From: Planctomycetota bacterium
GTDB lineage: Bacteria > Planctomycetota > GCA-002687715
Reading direction: 5' to 3'
DNA: 7,330 bases
NCBI GenBank assembly: GCA_013213915.1
Contig: JABSRK010000188.1
Coordinates: 1-7,330 of the forward strand
Shown here: positions 1-7,329 of the stretch, in pieces
Layout: the number at the start of each line of letters is the position of its first letter
Position numbering within the stretch: position 1 is the first letter of the stretch
The notes under the pieces: generated by a model
What the model saw: only the letters and a program-made list of their open reading frames with translations
What the model was told of the DNA's origin: nothing
The model's database searches: none
Made by a program: the position numbers and the translations under genes

Positions 1-3000
1 AGGGGGGAGGGGTTGGGTGTGCGCGGCTTCTTGTCGCTTGATGCCTTGGCGGTCACCCTCGTTTTGGCGTTCTTGTCCCCGTGCTGTCGCGCCGCGAGAG
101 CTCGGATCGGGTGGCGTAACAGCCTCCATTGGTTTTCGAGGCGCTGTTTGTGCCCGGCGTTGTCCGGCTGGAGCGCTAGGATCTTCTCCTGGACGCCGAC
201 GGCCTCGATGCGGTAGCCCTGCTGTCTCAGGTGGTTCATGAGGCGCTGATGGATGGGCACCTCGTCTGGATGGTCCTTCGCTGCCTGACGCAGCGTCGCG
301 AGCATGAGCGCGTCGTCCTTCTTGCGCACGACCAGGTCGAGCCTTCGCAGCGTCAGCGCGGGGGTCTTGCCGTTCTTCTTCTCCAGCTCGTCGAGGGTCT
401 TCAAGAGGGCGTCACCGTGGTCCTCCGCGATCGCTTCGAGGAGTCGGTGTGTCGCGCTGATGACCTGATAGTCGCTCGACACACTGCCGGAGATCTCCTC
501 CCACAAGGCAAGACCCTGAGCCTTCACTTGTTCGGCGCGGCCGAGCGTATCCAGGCAGAGCAGCTTGCTGACGCGAATCGTGATGTCCTTCTCGGCGCGC
601 GTCAGCAACGCCTCACAGATCCCGAGGGCGACCTGGACGTGGGGGACCTTGCCATTGCTCGGCCTGGTCAGGTTCTCGGCCATGAACCTGAAGTAAGTCG
701 GATCTTCGACGTCGCGTACGGATTGCTTGAACGCGCCGAGAAGGAAGTCGCGGAACGCCGGCTCGAACTCCTCTTCTAGCTGCGGGACGAGCTGGATGAT
801 GAAGAGGGCGCGTTGGGTCTTCGGGACCTTCGTCCAGATGGACCTCATCGCTGCAGCGCGGTCCTTCGCAGGGAGGAACGTCAGGAGCGCCGGGGCGCCG
901 AAGATCATGCCGTCATTGCTCTCGACGCAGCTCTGGATGAGCTTCTCCACCTGCTTCGTCGTGAGCAACCCAGGGCCGACTTCCTTCCGGAGGGACGGCA
1001 GGCGCTGGATGAACACGGAGAACTTGTCGGGCTTGCTCACAACCGTCTGGACGAGTCCCTCGACGAGGCTCTTGAACTGCGTGGGATCGAGCGCTCGGCG
1101 GCCGCTCGACAGGATCTGCGACGTCGGCCCGTACAGCGTGCCGCCCTGAGTGTGGGCCACGATCGCGCTGAGCCAATGGCGCAGCAGGGACAGGGCGGCC
1201 TCGGATTCGCCCAGGAACTGGGCGGTCGCGACGAGGAGTGGCATGTGGGCTTCGTCGCCCTTCTCCGCTGTCGAGAGGTCGAGCCGTTCAAGAAGCAGGC
1301 GGACGGTCTCGTCCTGGTTCGTCACCAGCAGGGGCAGAACCATGGTCGCAGCCTCGCCGACAGGGATCAGCCCGGGGAGATCCTCGGAGCGGCCCCCACC
1401 CACGAGGAGCATGAGGCGTCCGCGCTGCTGCTCGGGGCGTCCGCTGGACTCGATGATCCGCCGCGCCGAGACGACGTATCCCCACCGAAGCCGGAAGCGG
1501 ACGTGCTTCTCCAAGAGCTTGCCGTCCTTGGGGAACATCTCCAGCAGGCGCCGGTCACAGGCGTCGGCGCTGGCGATACGGCCATAGGCGACAGCGACCC
1601 GTCGAAGGAGCCTGGCGCGCTCGCGGATCCGCGGGAAGCCCTCGATCACCTTCCTGTCCTCTTCTTTCACGCCGCTCAATTCACCGAGGTCCTTGTCCAG
1701 GTTGTCGGCCATCCCAGCCAGCCACGTATCGACTTCAACGTCGGAAAGCGTCGCGAGCAGGCCCATGACGAGGCTCGGGTACTGCTGCTCGTCGGCGTCG
1801 ATGCTGCGGCCTAAGTAGCTGAACGGGGTGGGGGGGGCCTTCTCCTTCTTGACCGTCTCCGAGAACGTCTTGCGCGCCAGGTACAGGTGGAGGCCGCGCT
1901 TGTAGAGCCCGAGGGCGAGGTCGTCGCGTCCGAGCTGCTCGTGTAACCCGCCGACCTTCACGAGCAGATGGAGATCGCTGCTCTCGACGGTGAGGATACG
2001 TTCGTAGACGCGGAGCGCCTCCTTGGGGTAGCGCGCGGTTTCGAATGACGCCGCGATCTTGCGCTGCAATTCGTCGAACTCGGGTAGCTGGCTGGCGGCG
2101 CCGAACGTCCGGGCCGCATTCACGACCTCGCCAGCGGCGAGGAAGGCTTCGCCCAGCTCGAGGTAGACACCCGGCGGGACGATCTCGCCCTGGCCGAGCA
2201 GCCGGCGTCCGAACATGAGGTGATCTTCCTTCGTCGGCTTGTCGGCTGTGCCTGCGCCACCCCGTTGGTGGACGACGCCGCCGGGGCCCAGGACGAACAC
2301 GATCCCCGTTCCGGGGCGGCTGGCGTTCGGATTCGCCTTCGCCATCAACTCGCGCAACAACGGCGTCCGTTGCTCGCCGGCGACCGGCAGCGCCGCCTTG
2401 AGCGCGCGGATCGCCATGCCCGTGTCGTTGACCTCCTCCGACAGGTCGGTGACGAGTTGGTAGAGGTAGAGCTTGTTGGGGCGCGTGGCGACGCGCTCCA
2501 TGGCGCACCGGCGGGCCCATTTGACGATGCGATCGGGAGCCCCGAGGTTCCCTCGACCATCGCGCATGTTGAGGATGCCGTCGATGGCGATGGTGAACAG
2601 GTCGTCCTTCTCGGCGGTCGCGGCCAGGTACTGGAACATGCCGGCCGACAGCTCGTGCCGACCCAGGTCCTTGAGCGTGTTCGAGACGAGCAGCCACGTG
2701 TCGACCCGCTCAGGGTGCTTGGCCAGGCTCTTGCGGTAGGCCTTCAGGGCCTCCTCGCGCAACCCGGCAAGGGCCAGGATGCCGGCCTCGAATTCGTCGC
2801 TCGCCGTGTCCGCCTGCTCGTCTCTCAGTTGGGTGAGGATGGTCCGCGCTTCCTCCCGTTGCCCGCGTTCGAGAATGCTCATGGCGAGCTGGCGCAGGTG
2901 GTCGGCGCGGTTCTCGGGCTCGTCGATCTCGACGAGGCGGCGAACAGCCTGCTCGTAGTTGTAGTAGTCGTGGCAGGCGAGGAAGATCCGTGCCTTCTCG

Positions 3001-4814
3001 GCGACGACGTCGGCCTCGCCTTTGCCGGCCCGCTTCATGTACTCCTCGATGATCTCCGTCGCCGACACCGGGTCGTTCACGCGGCTGTAGATCTGCACCA
3101 GGAGTCCGGCGTCACGGTCGTCGGCGGTCCCATCGAGCAGCTTGCCCTCGATCTCGACGGCGATCTTCGCCAGGGTTCCGAGCCGCGCCGCCACCGTCAT
3201 GAGCCGGTCCTCGACGTAGCGACGGCGAGGGATGGACTCGATGCGACCCCACAGGTCGAGCCACAAGGTCTGCGCCTTTTCCTCCTCGCCGATCTCGGAG
3301 TACAGGAACGCCAGCTTCATCTCGGCGTCGGGACCGCTGGACCGCTCGCCGCGGGCGTTCTTCAGGTTCTCGAGGGTCGTCGCTGACCGCTTCTTGTCGC
3401 CGAGCCGCGCCCACGCGTCGGCCATGAGCATGCGTACGGCTCCGGTCGGGTCCGCGAGACGGTCGAGTTCCTGGAGCGCTTCGGTCGCCTCCTTCATGCG
3501 ACCTCGCTCACGGTGCAGCTCGAACAAGAACAACAAGGCGCTGTCGCGCGCGACGTCGCCCTGCCGGGTACAGGCCCGAGCGAACGTCGCCGAGAGGTCG
3601 TCGAGCCCGATCTTCATGAGGCTGGACGCGGCTGCCATCCGGTAGCGCACCTCTCCAGCGGCGTCGAGATAGTCGGCCCACACGTGGCGCGCCGCTGCCG
3701 TGTCGCCCTGCTCGAGGTGGTAGCGGGCGAGGCCCTCGCGCCACTCGATGAAGCGGGGCTGCTCCTTGACCAGTCGCGTGTAGGCCTCGACGAGCACGGT
3801 CTCCTGACCGGTCTCGCGACACATCTCGAGGAGCTGGCGCCGCATGCCGTTGGTGAACTGGTCGCCGGTGGATGCGCGGAACAGCCGCAGGGCCTCTTCC
3901 ACCTTGCCCGTCTCCCGGAGCAGGTCGATCCACACCTGGCGTCCCTCGTCGGTGAGGTCCTTCGCCTCGGAGAACGTCTTGGTCAGATCGTCGAGCGCGT
4001 CGGCTCGGCGATACGCTTCAACGAGGATCGTCAGCGCGTATCTGCGGTCGCGCTTCAGTTTTGCCGAGCGGACGGCCGCCCACGCGAACTTCTGGGCGTC
4101 CTTCCACTGGGAGCACTCTATGCCCCACTCGGCCAGACGAATCTCCTGGCGGAAGCGATGGGATCTCGGACCGTCCTCGACATTGAAGATCTTGATCGCG
4201 ACCTTCTGCTCGTTCTGGAGCGCGAGGATCACGGCGGCGCGGTTCTGGAGCGCCTTGTCCCGTCCTTCCTCACTCGCGAACACGCCCAGGGGAGAGGGGC
4301 TGCCGCTCTTGTTCTCCTGCATCAACGCCTTGCGCAGCAGGACACGGCTTCGCAGCTCCGCGCCGATATCGAGCCCGAGCAGGCGGTCGTACATGGTGAC
4401 GGCCTGCTTGTTGGAACCCTGGGCGTCCAAGACCTCGGCCTTCGCGAGGACGTCCGCGACGATCTCCTGTTCGGGACTGATCTTCCACAGCAGCGTTCGC
4501 GCGCGCCGCGTGTCTCCGAGGATGCGGTGGATGCGTGCGTTGAGCCGGATGAGCGCGAGCTTGCCGCGCTCGTCCGTCGCCTTCTCGGTGCGACGCTCCA
4601 GCTCCTTGACCAGCGGCTCGATCTCGCCGTAGTGCGTGACGCAAGCGCGCCAGGCGTCCATCGCGGCCGAACGGGGATCAGGCCCGCTTGCCAGTGCGGT
4701 GTCCAGCGACTGGAGCACCTTCGCGTCGAGGGGCTCCTTCGACTTTTCCTGGCCAAAGCCGTAGTCGCCGATGAGGATCAGGATGCTGGCGAAGAACAAC
4801 ACGCGCCCGCCCAT
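1..4814 (-). CDS. Very long exported tetratricopeptide-repeat protein (3' end outside the window)
   Basis: One unbroken frame of 1604 full codons starts at the ATG 4 bases after the VWA gene and is still open at the left edge. Residues 1-21 look like a signal peptide, so the product is probably periplasmic or outer-membrane associated. The rest is mostly paired amphipathic helices with TPR spacing. Examples are AEVLDAQGSNKQAVTMYDRL (126-145), the 292-312 pair with LRETGKVEEALRLF, REGLARYHLEQGDTAAARHV (359-378), LAFLYSEIGEEEKAQTLW (501-518), EEALKAYRKSLAKHPE (687-702) and ALRVYERIL (933-941). TPR solenoids bind partner proteins; no catalytic motif is visible. Residues 828-882 form a glycine-rich break in the solenoid, and residues 998-1500 are helical but less clearly TPR. 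The end (1568-1604) is basic and proline-containing, suggesting the true C-terminus is close. Codons mostly end in C or G throughout. The partner and pathway are unknown; association with the upstream VWA protein is inferred from adjacency. Confidence 0.9.
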   Translation of the reverse strand, partial: MGGRVLFFASILILIGDYGFGQEKSKEPLDAKVLQSLDTALASGPDPRSAAMDAWRACVTHYGEIEPLVKELERRTEKATDERGKLALIRLNARIHRILGDTRRARTLLWKISPEQEIVADVLAKAEVLDAQGSNKQAVTMYDRLLGLDIGAELRSRVLLRKALMQENKSGSPSPLGVFASEEGRDKALQNRAAVILALQNEQKVAIKIFNVEDGPRSHRFRQEIRLAEWGIECSQWKDAQKFAWAAVRSAKLKRDRRYALTILVEAYRRADALDDLTKTFSEAKDLTDEGRQVWIDLLRETGKVEEALRLFRASTGDQFTNGMRRQLLEMCRETGQETVLVEAYTRLVKEQPRFIEWREGLARYHLEQGDTAAARHVWADYLDAAGEVRYRMAAASSLMKIGLDDLSATFARACTRQGDVARDSALLFLFELHRERGRMKEATEALQELDRLADPTGAVRMLMADAWARLGDKKRSATTLENLKNARGERSSGPDAEMKLAFLYSEIGEEEKAQTLWLDLWGRIESIPRRRYVEDRLMTVAARLGTLAKIAVEIEGKLLDGTADDRDAGLLVQIYSRVNDPVSATEIIEEYMKRAGKGEADVVAEKARIFLACHDYYNYEQAVRRLVEIDEPENRADHLRQLAMSILERGQREEARTILTQLRDEQADTASDEFEAGILALAGLREEALKAYRKSLAKHPERVDTWLLVSNTLKDLGRHELSAGMFQYLAATAEKDDLFTIAIDGILNMRDGRGNLGAPDRIVKWARRCAMERVATRPNKLYLYQLVTDLSEEVNDTGMAIRALKAALPVAGEQRTPLLRELMAKANPNASRPGTGIVFVLGPGGVVHQRGGAGTADKPTKEDHLMFGRRLLGQGEIVPPGVYLELGEAFLAAGEVVNAARTFGAASQLPEFDELQRKIAASFETARYPKEALRVYERILTVESSDLHLLVKVGGLHEQLGRDDLALGLYKRGLHLYLARKTFSETVKKEKAPPTPFSYLGRSIDADEQQYPSLVMGLLATLSDVEVDTWLAGMADNLDKDLGELSGVKEEDRKVIEGFPRIRERARLLRRVAVAYGRIASADACDRRLLEMFPKDGKLLEKHVRFRLRWGYVVSARRIIESSGRPEQQRGRLMLLVGGGRSEDLPGLIPVGEAATMVLPLLVTNQDETVRLLLERLDLSTAEKGDEAHMPLLVATAQFLGESEAALSLLRHWLSAIVAHTQGGTLYGPTSQILSSGRRALDPTQFKSLVEGLVQTVVSKPDKFSVFIQRLPSLRKEVGPGLLTTKQVEKLIQSCVESNDGMIFGAPALLTFLPAKDRAAAMRSIWTKVPKTQRALFIIQLVPQLEEEFEPAFRDFLLGAFKQSVRDVEDPTYFRFMAENLTRPSNGKVPHVQVALGICEALLTRAEKDITIRVSKLLCLDTLGRAEQVKAQGLALWEEISGSVSSDYQVISATHRLLEAIAEDHGDALLKTLDELEKKNGKTPALTLRRLDLVVRKKDDALMLATLRQAAKDHPDEVPIHQRLMNHLRQQGYRIEAVGVQEKILALQPDNAGHKQRLENQWRLLRHPIRALAARQHGDKNAKTRVTAKASSDKKPRTPNPSP
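1830..1837 (-). repeat. C8 homopolymer inside the TPR gene
   Basis: Eight G on the plus strand, hence eight C in the coding strand, encode part of A993-P994-P995 in the segment KKEKAPPTPF. The frame is the same and equally protein-like on both sides, so the gene is intact as given. A run of this length is a plausible site for replication slippage or a base-count error. Confidence 0.8.
2208..2333 (-). other. Glycine-rich non-helical insert in the TPR solenoid (residues 828-869)
   Basis: Between well-formed helical repeats the protein reads GTGIVFVLGPGGVV (835-848), then HQRGGAGTADKPTKED (849-864). This is a short apolar strand flanked by glycines, followed by a hydrophilic loop. It is the only clearly non-helical stretch of this length inside the solenoid and splits the protein into halves of roughly 825 and over 720 residues. 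It could be a flexible hinge, a surface loop or a protease-sensitive site; its role is not known. Confidence 0.6.
4752..4814 (-). other. Probable signal peptide of the TPR protein (residues 1-21)
   Basis: The N-terminus MGGRVLFFASILILIGDYG has one basic residue, an apolar core at residues 5-16 and small residues near G19 and G21. The mature part would start around QEKSKEP, which is strongly hydrophilic. The basic region is weak and there is no classic A-x-A, so the exact cut is uncertain and an uncleaved anchor is possible. No lipobox cysteine is present. Confidence 0.65.
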
Positions 4815-4818
4815 GGCG

Positions 4819-7329
4819 TCACCCTTCCACGGGACGTCGCCAAGGGGAGCGGCGCCACGCAATGTCTGAGAGATAGGCGAGCAGGGCGAGGAGGAGGCAC
4901 CATGGCCAGAGCGGCGTCACCGTGACGGGACGGGAACCACCGGCGGGCTTTGGGGCCCAGGATGCGGTGTCGTCGAGGGTGGTCATGTCTCCTCCCGTTG
5001 CGGATGCAGCGGAGGAGAGGTCGAGGGCGCGCGCGGGCGCCACCTGGGTTTCGGCGAAGACGTCGGAGAGGGCGTCTGAGACGAGTCGGTACTTGCCGTG
5101 CCGGTCGCCGGTGTCGGCGCTGCACATGACGCGTACCTCGGTGCCTGGGTCGGCGACGAGTCGGGCGGTCCAGACGCCGTCCGCGCGCACGCGGAAGGGC
5201 ACGTCAACGGAGGGCTGGCCTTGCACGTCGAGTCGGGATGCTAGCGGTCGTACCGGGGTCCGTGCTCGCCGCGTCGCCGTGATCACGACCTCGTGATCGC
5301 GCCGCTCGATCTCGAAGCGGAACGGCATGCGGTGCTCCCTGGAGGTGCGCGCGAGCACGCGGGCCATGAACGGGCCGTAACCATCCCAGTCCCGCCACGG
5401 TTCGGTGCCGCTGCCGGTGGGCTCGGTCAGCATTGCCGTGACGCGTCCGAGTCCGACGCGCCACGACGACAGCACCGGTTGGTTGTCCTTCTTCGTGCGC
5501 AGGATGACTTCCGCACCCACGCGCGCCTGCGCTTCGACGTAGCCGGCGATGGGAGGAACGCTCTTCGGGTCCACCGTGCCCCACCACCCGGCGCCGAAGC
5601 GCGGCTCCAGGGTATGGCTGCCTGGGCGGTAGCTCGGCAGGCGCGACGTGGAAGGCTGCTTGAGCATGATCTCGGGCAGGTTGAAGCGGTTCGACGCGTT
5701 GTAGTAGCGGCCACCGCCCCAGTCGGCCATCTGCACGAGGAACTCGCTGTGGCGACCGGGGCCGACGAGGACGGACGACACGCAGATGCCGTCGCGCGAC
5801 ATCCGTCGCAAGAGGGACTCGTACGGTCCGGTCTCCACGCCGGCGTCGGTGAGAACGACAACGTGCTTGTAGCGCGTCTGCGCGTTCTTCATGCCGTAAT
5901 AGGCCTCCTCGATGGCGGGGAAGAGCACGGTGCCGCCGCCGGCGTCCAGGCGGTTCAGGGCGCGCTGGATATCGATGGCGTTGGCGGCTGACTGGAGGGG
6001 CGCGGCCCACCGCTTTGTCCCATAGAACTCGACGATGCCGATCTTGTCGTGGGGGAGCAGGCGTCGGATCGCCAGGCGCGTTACCTCCTTTGCGAGGCGG
6101 ATGCGGTTGCCACCCATCGATCCCGACGTGTCGATGATGATCGCCAGCGCGGTGCTGGGGTCCTTCTTCTCTTCCTTGTGGACGAACCCGATGGGGAGCG
6201 AGTCAGCGAGGGCCGAGTCGTTCCAGCCGCCGGCTCCGAACGAGAGCCCACCACCCGACACGAACAGCCCTAGGCCTCGATTCTTGGCGGCGTTCACGAG
6301 CGCGTCCTGCGTCTCCTTGGGAAGCGTCCGCGCCGGTCGGTCATCGATGACGGCGGCATCGAAGCCATCGAGCCCCTCGGGTGGCAGCTTGCCGTCGGGA
6401 GCCCCTTCGGTCACTTCGAAGCCGCCGCCGACGAGCTCGCCCAATCGGGGGCCGCCTTCGGTGATACGGTGGCCCAGGTACAGCACCCGGAGTGGGTCCT
6501 GCACGGCGACCGTGCGTTCGAGGTCGTTGTCACTCGCGAGGGCGTCGTCGGTGGCGGTCACCGTGGCGCGCAGGGCGACGAATCCGGCGGCCTTGGGCTC
6601 GAACGGAAGGACAGCGATTGCTGACCCACCGCGCGCCGTTGCGGTGGTCCGGGCGAGCTCTCCATCCGGGCCGTGAAGCGTCACTTCCACCGGGCTCTGC
6701 ACCCCGGCCACCTCGACCCAGGCGCGCGTCACGTGCCCGACGCGAACGGGCTGTTCGAAAACGAGCGACACGGGACGGACGTTGCCGGATAGGGGGGCGA
6801 GGGGCACGACATGCAAGGGAACACCGCGCGCCGCGAGTGCTTCGACGACGGGAGCCCACCGGCGGTCTGTGGACTGGCCGTCGCTGACGAGGGTGATGGC
6901 GCCCCGCGCGCCTTCGGGAACCCGGGCCGCTGCCGCCGTGAGGGCGGCCGTGAGCGGCGAGCCACCGCCTTCTGTCCCGACCCTTACCACCGAATCGAAC
7001 CCACCCGTATCCACGGCGCCCGATCCGACGACGATGAGGGTCTTGTCTGCGTCACCGGCGATCCGTCCGGCGATATCTGCGGCGATCGCGCGCGCGCGCT
7101 TCACGTTGTCCGGCGCCACGCTGGCTGTGAGGTCGAGCACGACGACGTGGTGCTCGGCGCCCTCGTCGGACGTGCTGACGGGGCGGGCGAGTGCGAGGGC
7201 GATCATCGCGAGGGCCAACCCGCGGATGGCGGCGTGCCTGTAGTCACGTACGCGACGCGGAACGAACCACGTCACGGGAATGACGAGGAGGAGCAGCAGC
7301 CACGCGGGCGCGAGGAAGCCTATGCTCAT
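4819..7329 (-). CDS. Membrane-anchored double-VWA protein with split GATase1-like fold (BatA-like N-terminus)
   Basis: The 836-residue product looks like an envelope protein that binds other proteins through VWA domains; no enzyme activity is expected. Residues 6-24 and 33-50 are hydrophobic helices joined by an arginine-rich loop (RRVRDYRHAAIR), as in BatA/aerotolerance-type N-termini. A last helix lies at about 807-822, followed by WRRSPWRR. By the positive-inside rule the N-terminus and residues 51-806 are periplasmic and the C-terminus is cytoplasmic. Residues 60-182 form a degenerate VWA domain (DLTAS at 66-70, D150). Residues 278-384 and about 595-662 resemble the two halves of a GATase1-like domain, with GGGLSFGAGGW at 359-369. 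Residues 394-555 are a canonical VWA domain (DTSGS at 400-404, T467, D495). The ATG at 7327-7329 fits the family N-terminus, but its ribosome binding site lies outside the window, so an earlier start cannot be excluded. The stop is TGA, 4 bases before the TPR gene. Family is fairly sure; biological role is unknown. Confidence 0.9.
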   Translation of the reverse strand: MSIGFLAPAWLLLLLVIPVTWFVPRRVRDYRHAAIRGLALAMIALALARPVSTSDEGAEHHVVVLDLTASVAPDNVKRARAIAADIAGRIAGDADKTLIVVGSGAVDTGGFDSVVRVGTEGGGSPLTAALTAAAARVPEGARGAITLVSDGQSTDRRWAPVVEALAARGVPLHVVPLAPLSGNVRPVSLVFEQPVRVGHVTRAWVEVAGVQSPVEVTLHGPDGELARTTATARGGSAIAVLPFEPKAAGFVALRATVTATDDALASDNDLERTVAVQDPLRVLYLGHRITEGGPRLGELVGGGFEVTEGAPDGKLPPEGLDGFDAAVIDDRPARTLPKETQDALVNAAKNRGLGLFVSGGGLSFGAGGWNDSALADSLPIGFVHKEEKKDPSTALAIIIDTSGSMGGNRIRLAKEVTRLAIRRLLPHDKIGIVEFYGTKRWAAPLQSAANAIDIQRALNRLDAGGGTVLFPAIEEAYYGMKNAQTRYKHVVVLTDAGVETGPYESLLRRMSRDGICVSSVLVGPGRHSEFLVQMADWGGGRYYNASNRFNLPEIMLKQPSTSRLPSYRPGSHTLEPRFGAGWWGTVDPKSVPPIAGYVEAQARVGAEVILRTKKDNQPVLSSWRVGLGRVTAMLTEPTGSGTEPWRDWDGYGPFMARVLARTSREHRMPFRFEIERRDHEVVITATRRARTPVRPLASRLDVQGQPSVDVPFRVRADGVWTARLVADPGTEVRVMCSADTGDRHGKYRLVSDALSDVFAETQVAPARALDLSSAASATGGDMTTLDDTASWAPKPAGGSRPVTVTPLWPWCLLLALLAYLSDIAWRRSPWRRPVEG
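4822..4828 (-). promoter_or_regulatory. Ribosome binding site of the TPR gene
   Basis: The minus strand reads GGAAGGG, ending 7 bases before the ATG at 4812-4814. It lies inside the last codons of the VWA gene (Val-Glu-Gly-stop), so ribosomes finishing that gene stop almost on top of this site. That arrangement suggests translational coupling and supports the ATG at 4814 as the start of the TPR gene rather than the GTG four codons later. Confidence 0.7.
5344..5547 (-). other. GATase1-like domain, C-terminal continuation (residues 595-662)
   Basis: The segment reads AGYVEAQARVGAEVIL, then QPVLSSWRVGLGRVTAML, then EPWRDWDGYGPFMARVLART. The pattern 'G-Y, apolar strand, P-v-L-x-x-W-x-x-G-x-G-R-x-x-A, then W-x-x-W-x-x-Y/F' is what follows the VWA insert in related BatA/GATase1-like proteins. 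It gives the closing strands of the amidotransferase-like fold. The assignment is by pattern recognition, without an alignment. Confidence 0.6.
5665..6150 (-). other. Second VWA domain with complete metal site (residues 394-555)
   Basis: This is a canonical VWA domain. The strand ALAIIIDTSGSM carries D-x-S-x-S (D400, S402, S404), GGGT carries the distant Thr467, and VVLTDAGVET carries Asp495. The strands IGIVEFYG and ISSV-like CVSSVLVG and the final GGGRYYNASN segment complete the fold. All metal-coordinating positions are present, so it should bind a divalent cation and, through it, an acidic side chain of a partner protein. It is inserted between the two parts of the GATase1-like fold. Confidence 0.92.
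6178..6498 (-). other. GATase1-like domain, N-terminal half (residues 278-384)
   Basis: After the linker DPLRVLYLGHR the segment alternates strand and helix. It includes FDAAVIDD (323-330), where the chain reads like the 'target is a protein of unknown value' strand of class I amidotransferase folds, and LGLFVSGGGLSFGAGGW (353-369). A GG-x-SFG-x-GG signature is typical of the non-catalytic GATase1-like domains found in membrane VWA proteins. The position of the nucleophile cysteine is occupied by glycine or serine, so glutaminase activity is not expected. The remainder of the fold seems to resume after the second VWA domain. Confidence 0.7.
6784..7152 (-). other. First VWA-like domain, degenerate metal site (residues 60-182)
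   Basis: The segment has the VWA pattern: a hydrophobic strand leading into a metal-site loop (VVVLDLTASV), a later strand LIVVGSG, a GGGSPLTAAL turn-helix, and ITLVSDGQST. The standard metal ion-dependent adhesion site is D-x-S-x-S plus a distant Thr and Asp. Here the first element is DLTAS, with Thr for the first Ser. The distant Thr appears replaced by Ser124, while Asp150 is kept. Ser and Thr both carry hydroxyls, so metal binding may survive in weakened form. Confidence 0.75.

Noticed and set aside
2..17. G-rich stretch at the left edge as a possible G-quadruplex
   Set aside because: Only three separated G tracts of three or more are visible and they lie on the strand opposite the mRNA. 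They simply encode the Pro-rich tail of the TPR protein.
1735..2697. A 320-codon minus-strand open frame overlapping the TPR gene
   Set aside because: It is in another phase of the same strand, its product is dominated by Arg, Pro, Gly and Ala, and it shows no helix periodicity or motif. It is a shadow of the TPR gene.
4815..4818. Promoter or terminator between the two genes
   Set aside because: The gap is only four bases and holds no hairpin or promoter-like elements; the genes are almost certainly co-transcribed.
813..4925. Three long open frames on the plus strand (813-1814, 2220-3386, 3513-4925; 333, 388 and 470 codons)
   Set aside because: They lie antisense to the TPR frame in GC-rich DNA, where stop codons are rare on the complementary strand. 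Their products are low-complexity strings rich in Leu, Val, Arg, Gln, Glu, Asp and Gly without recognisable domains. The minus-strand frame instead gives a signal peptide and regular TPR helices over 1604 codons.
5204..6010. Minus-strand (268 codons) and plus-strand (232 codons, 5293-5991) open frames inside the VWA gene
   Set aside because: Both overlap the second VWA domain and its continuation, whose metal-site residues and motifs are intact in the annotated frame. The alternative products are Arg-rich and featureless.
7326..7329. ATGA overlap of the VWA gene start with the stop of an upstream gene
   Set aside because: The minus strand does read ATGA, which would allow a four-base stop/start overlap, but only one base lies upstream in the window, so no upstream gene can be shown.
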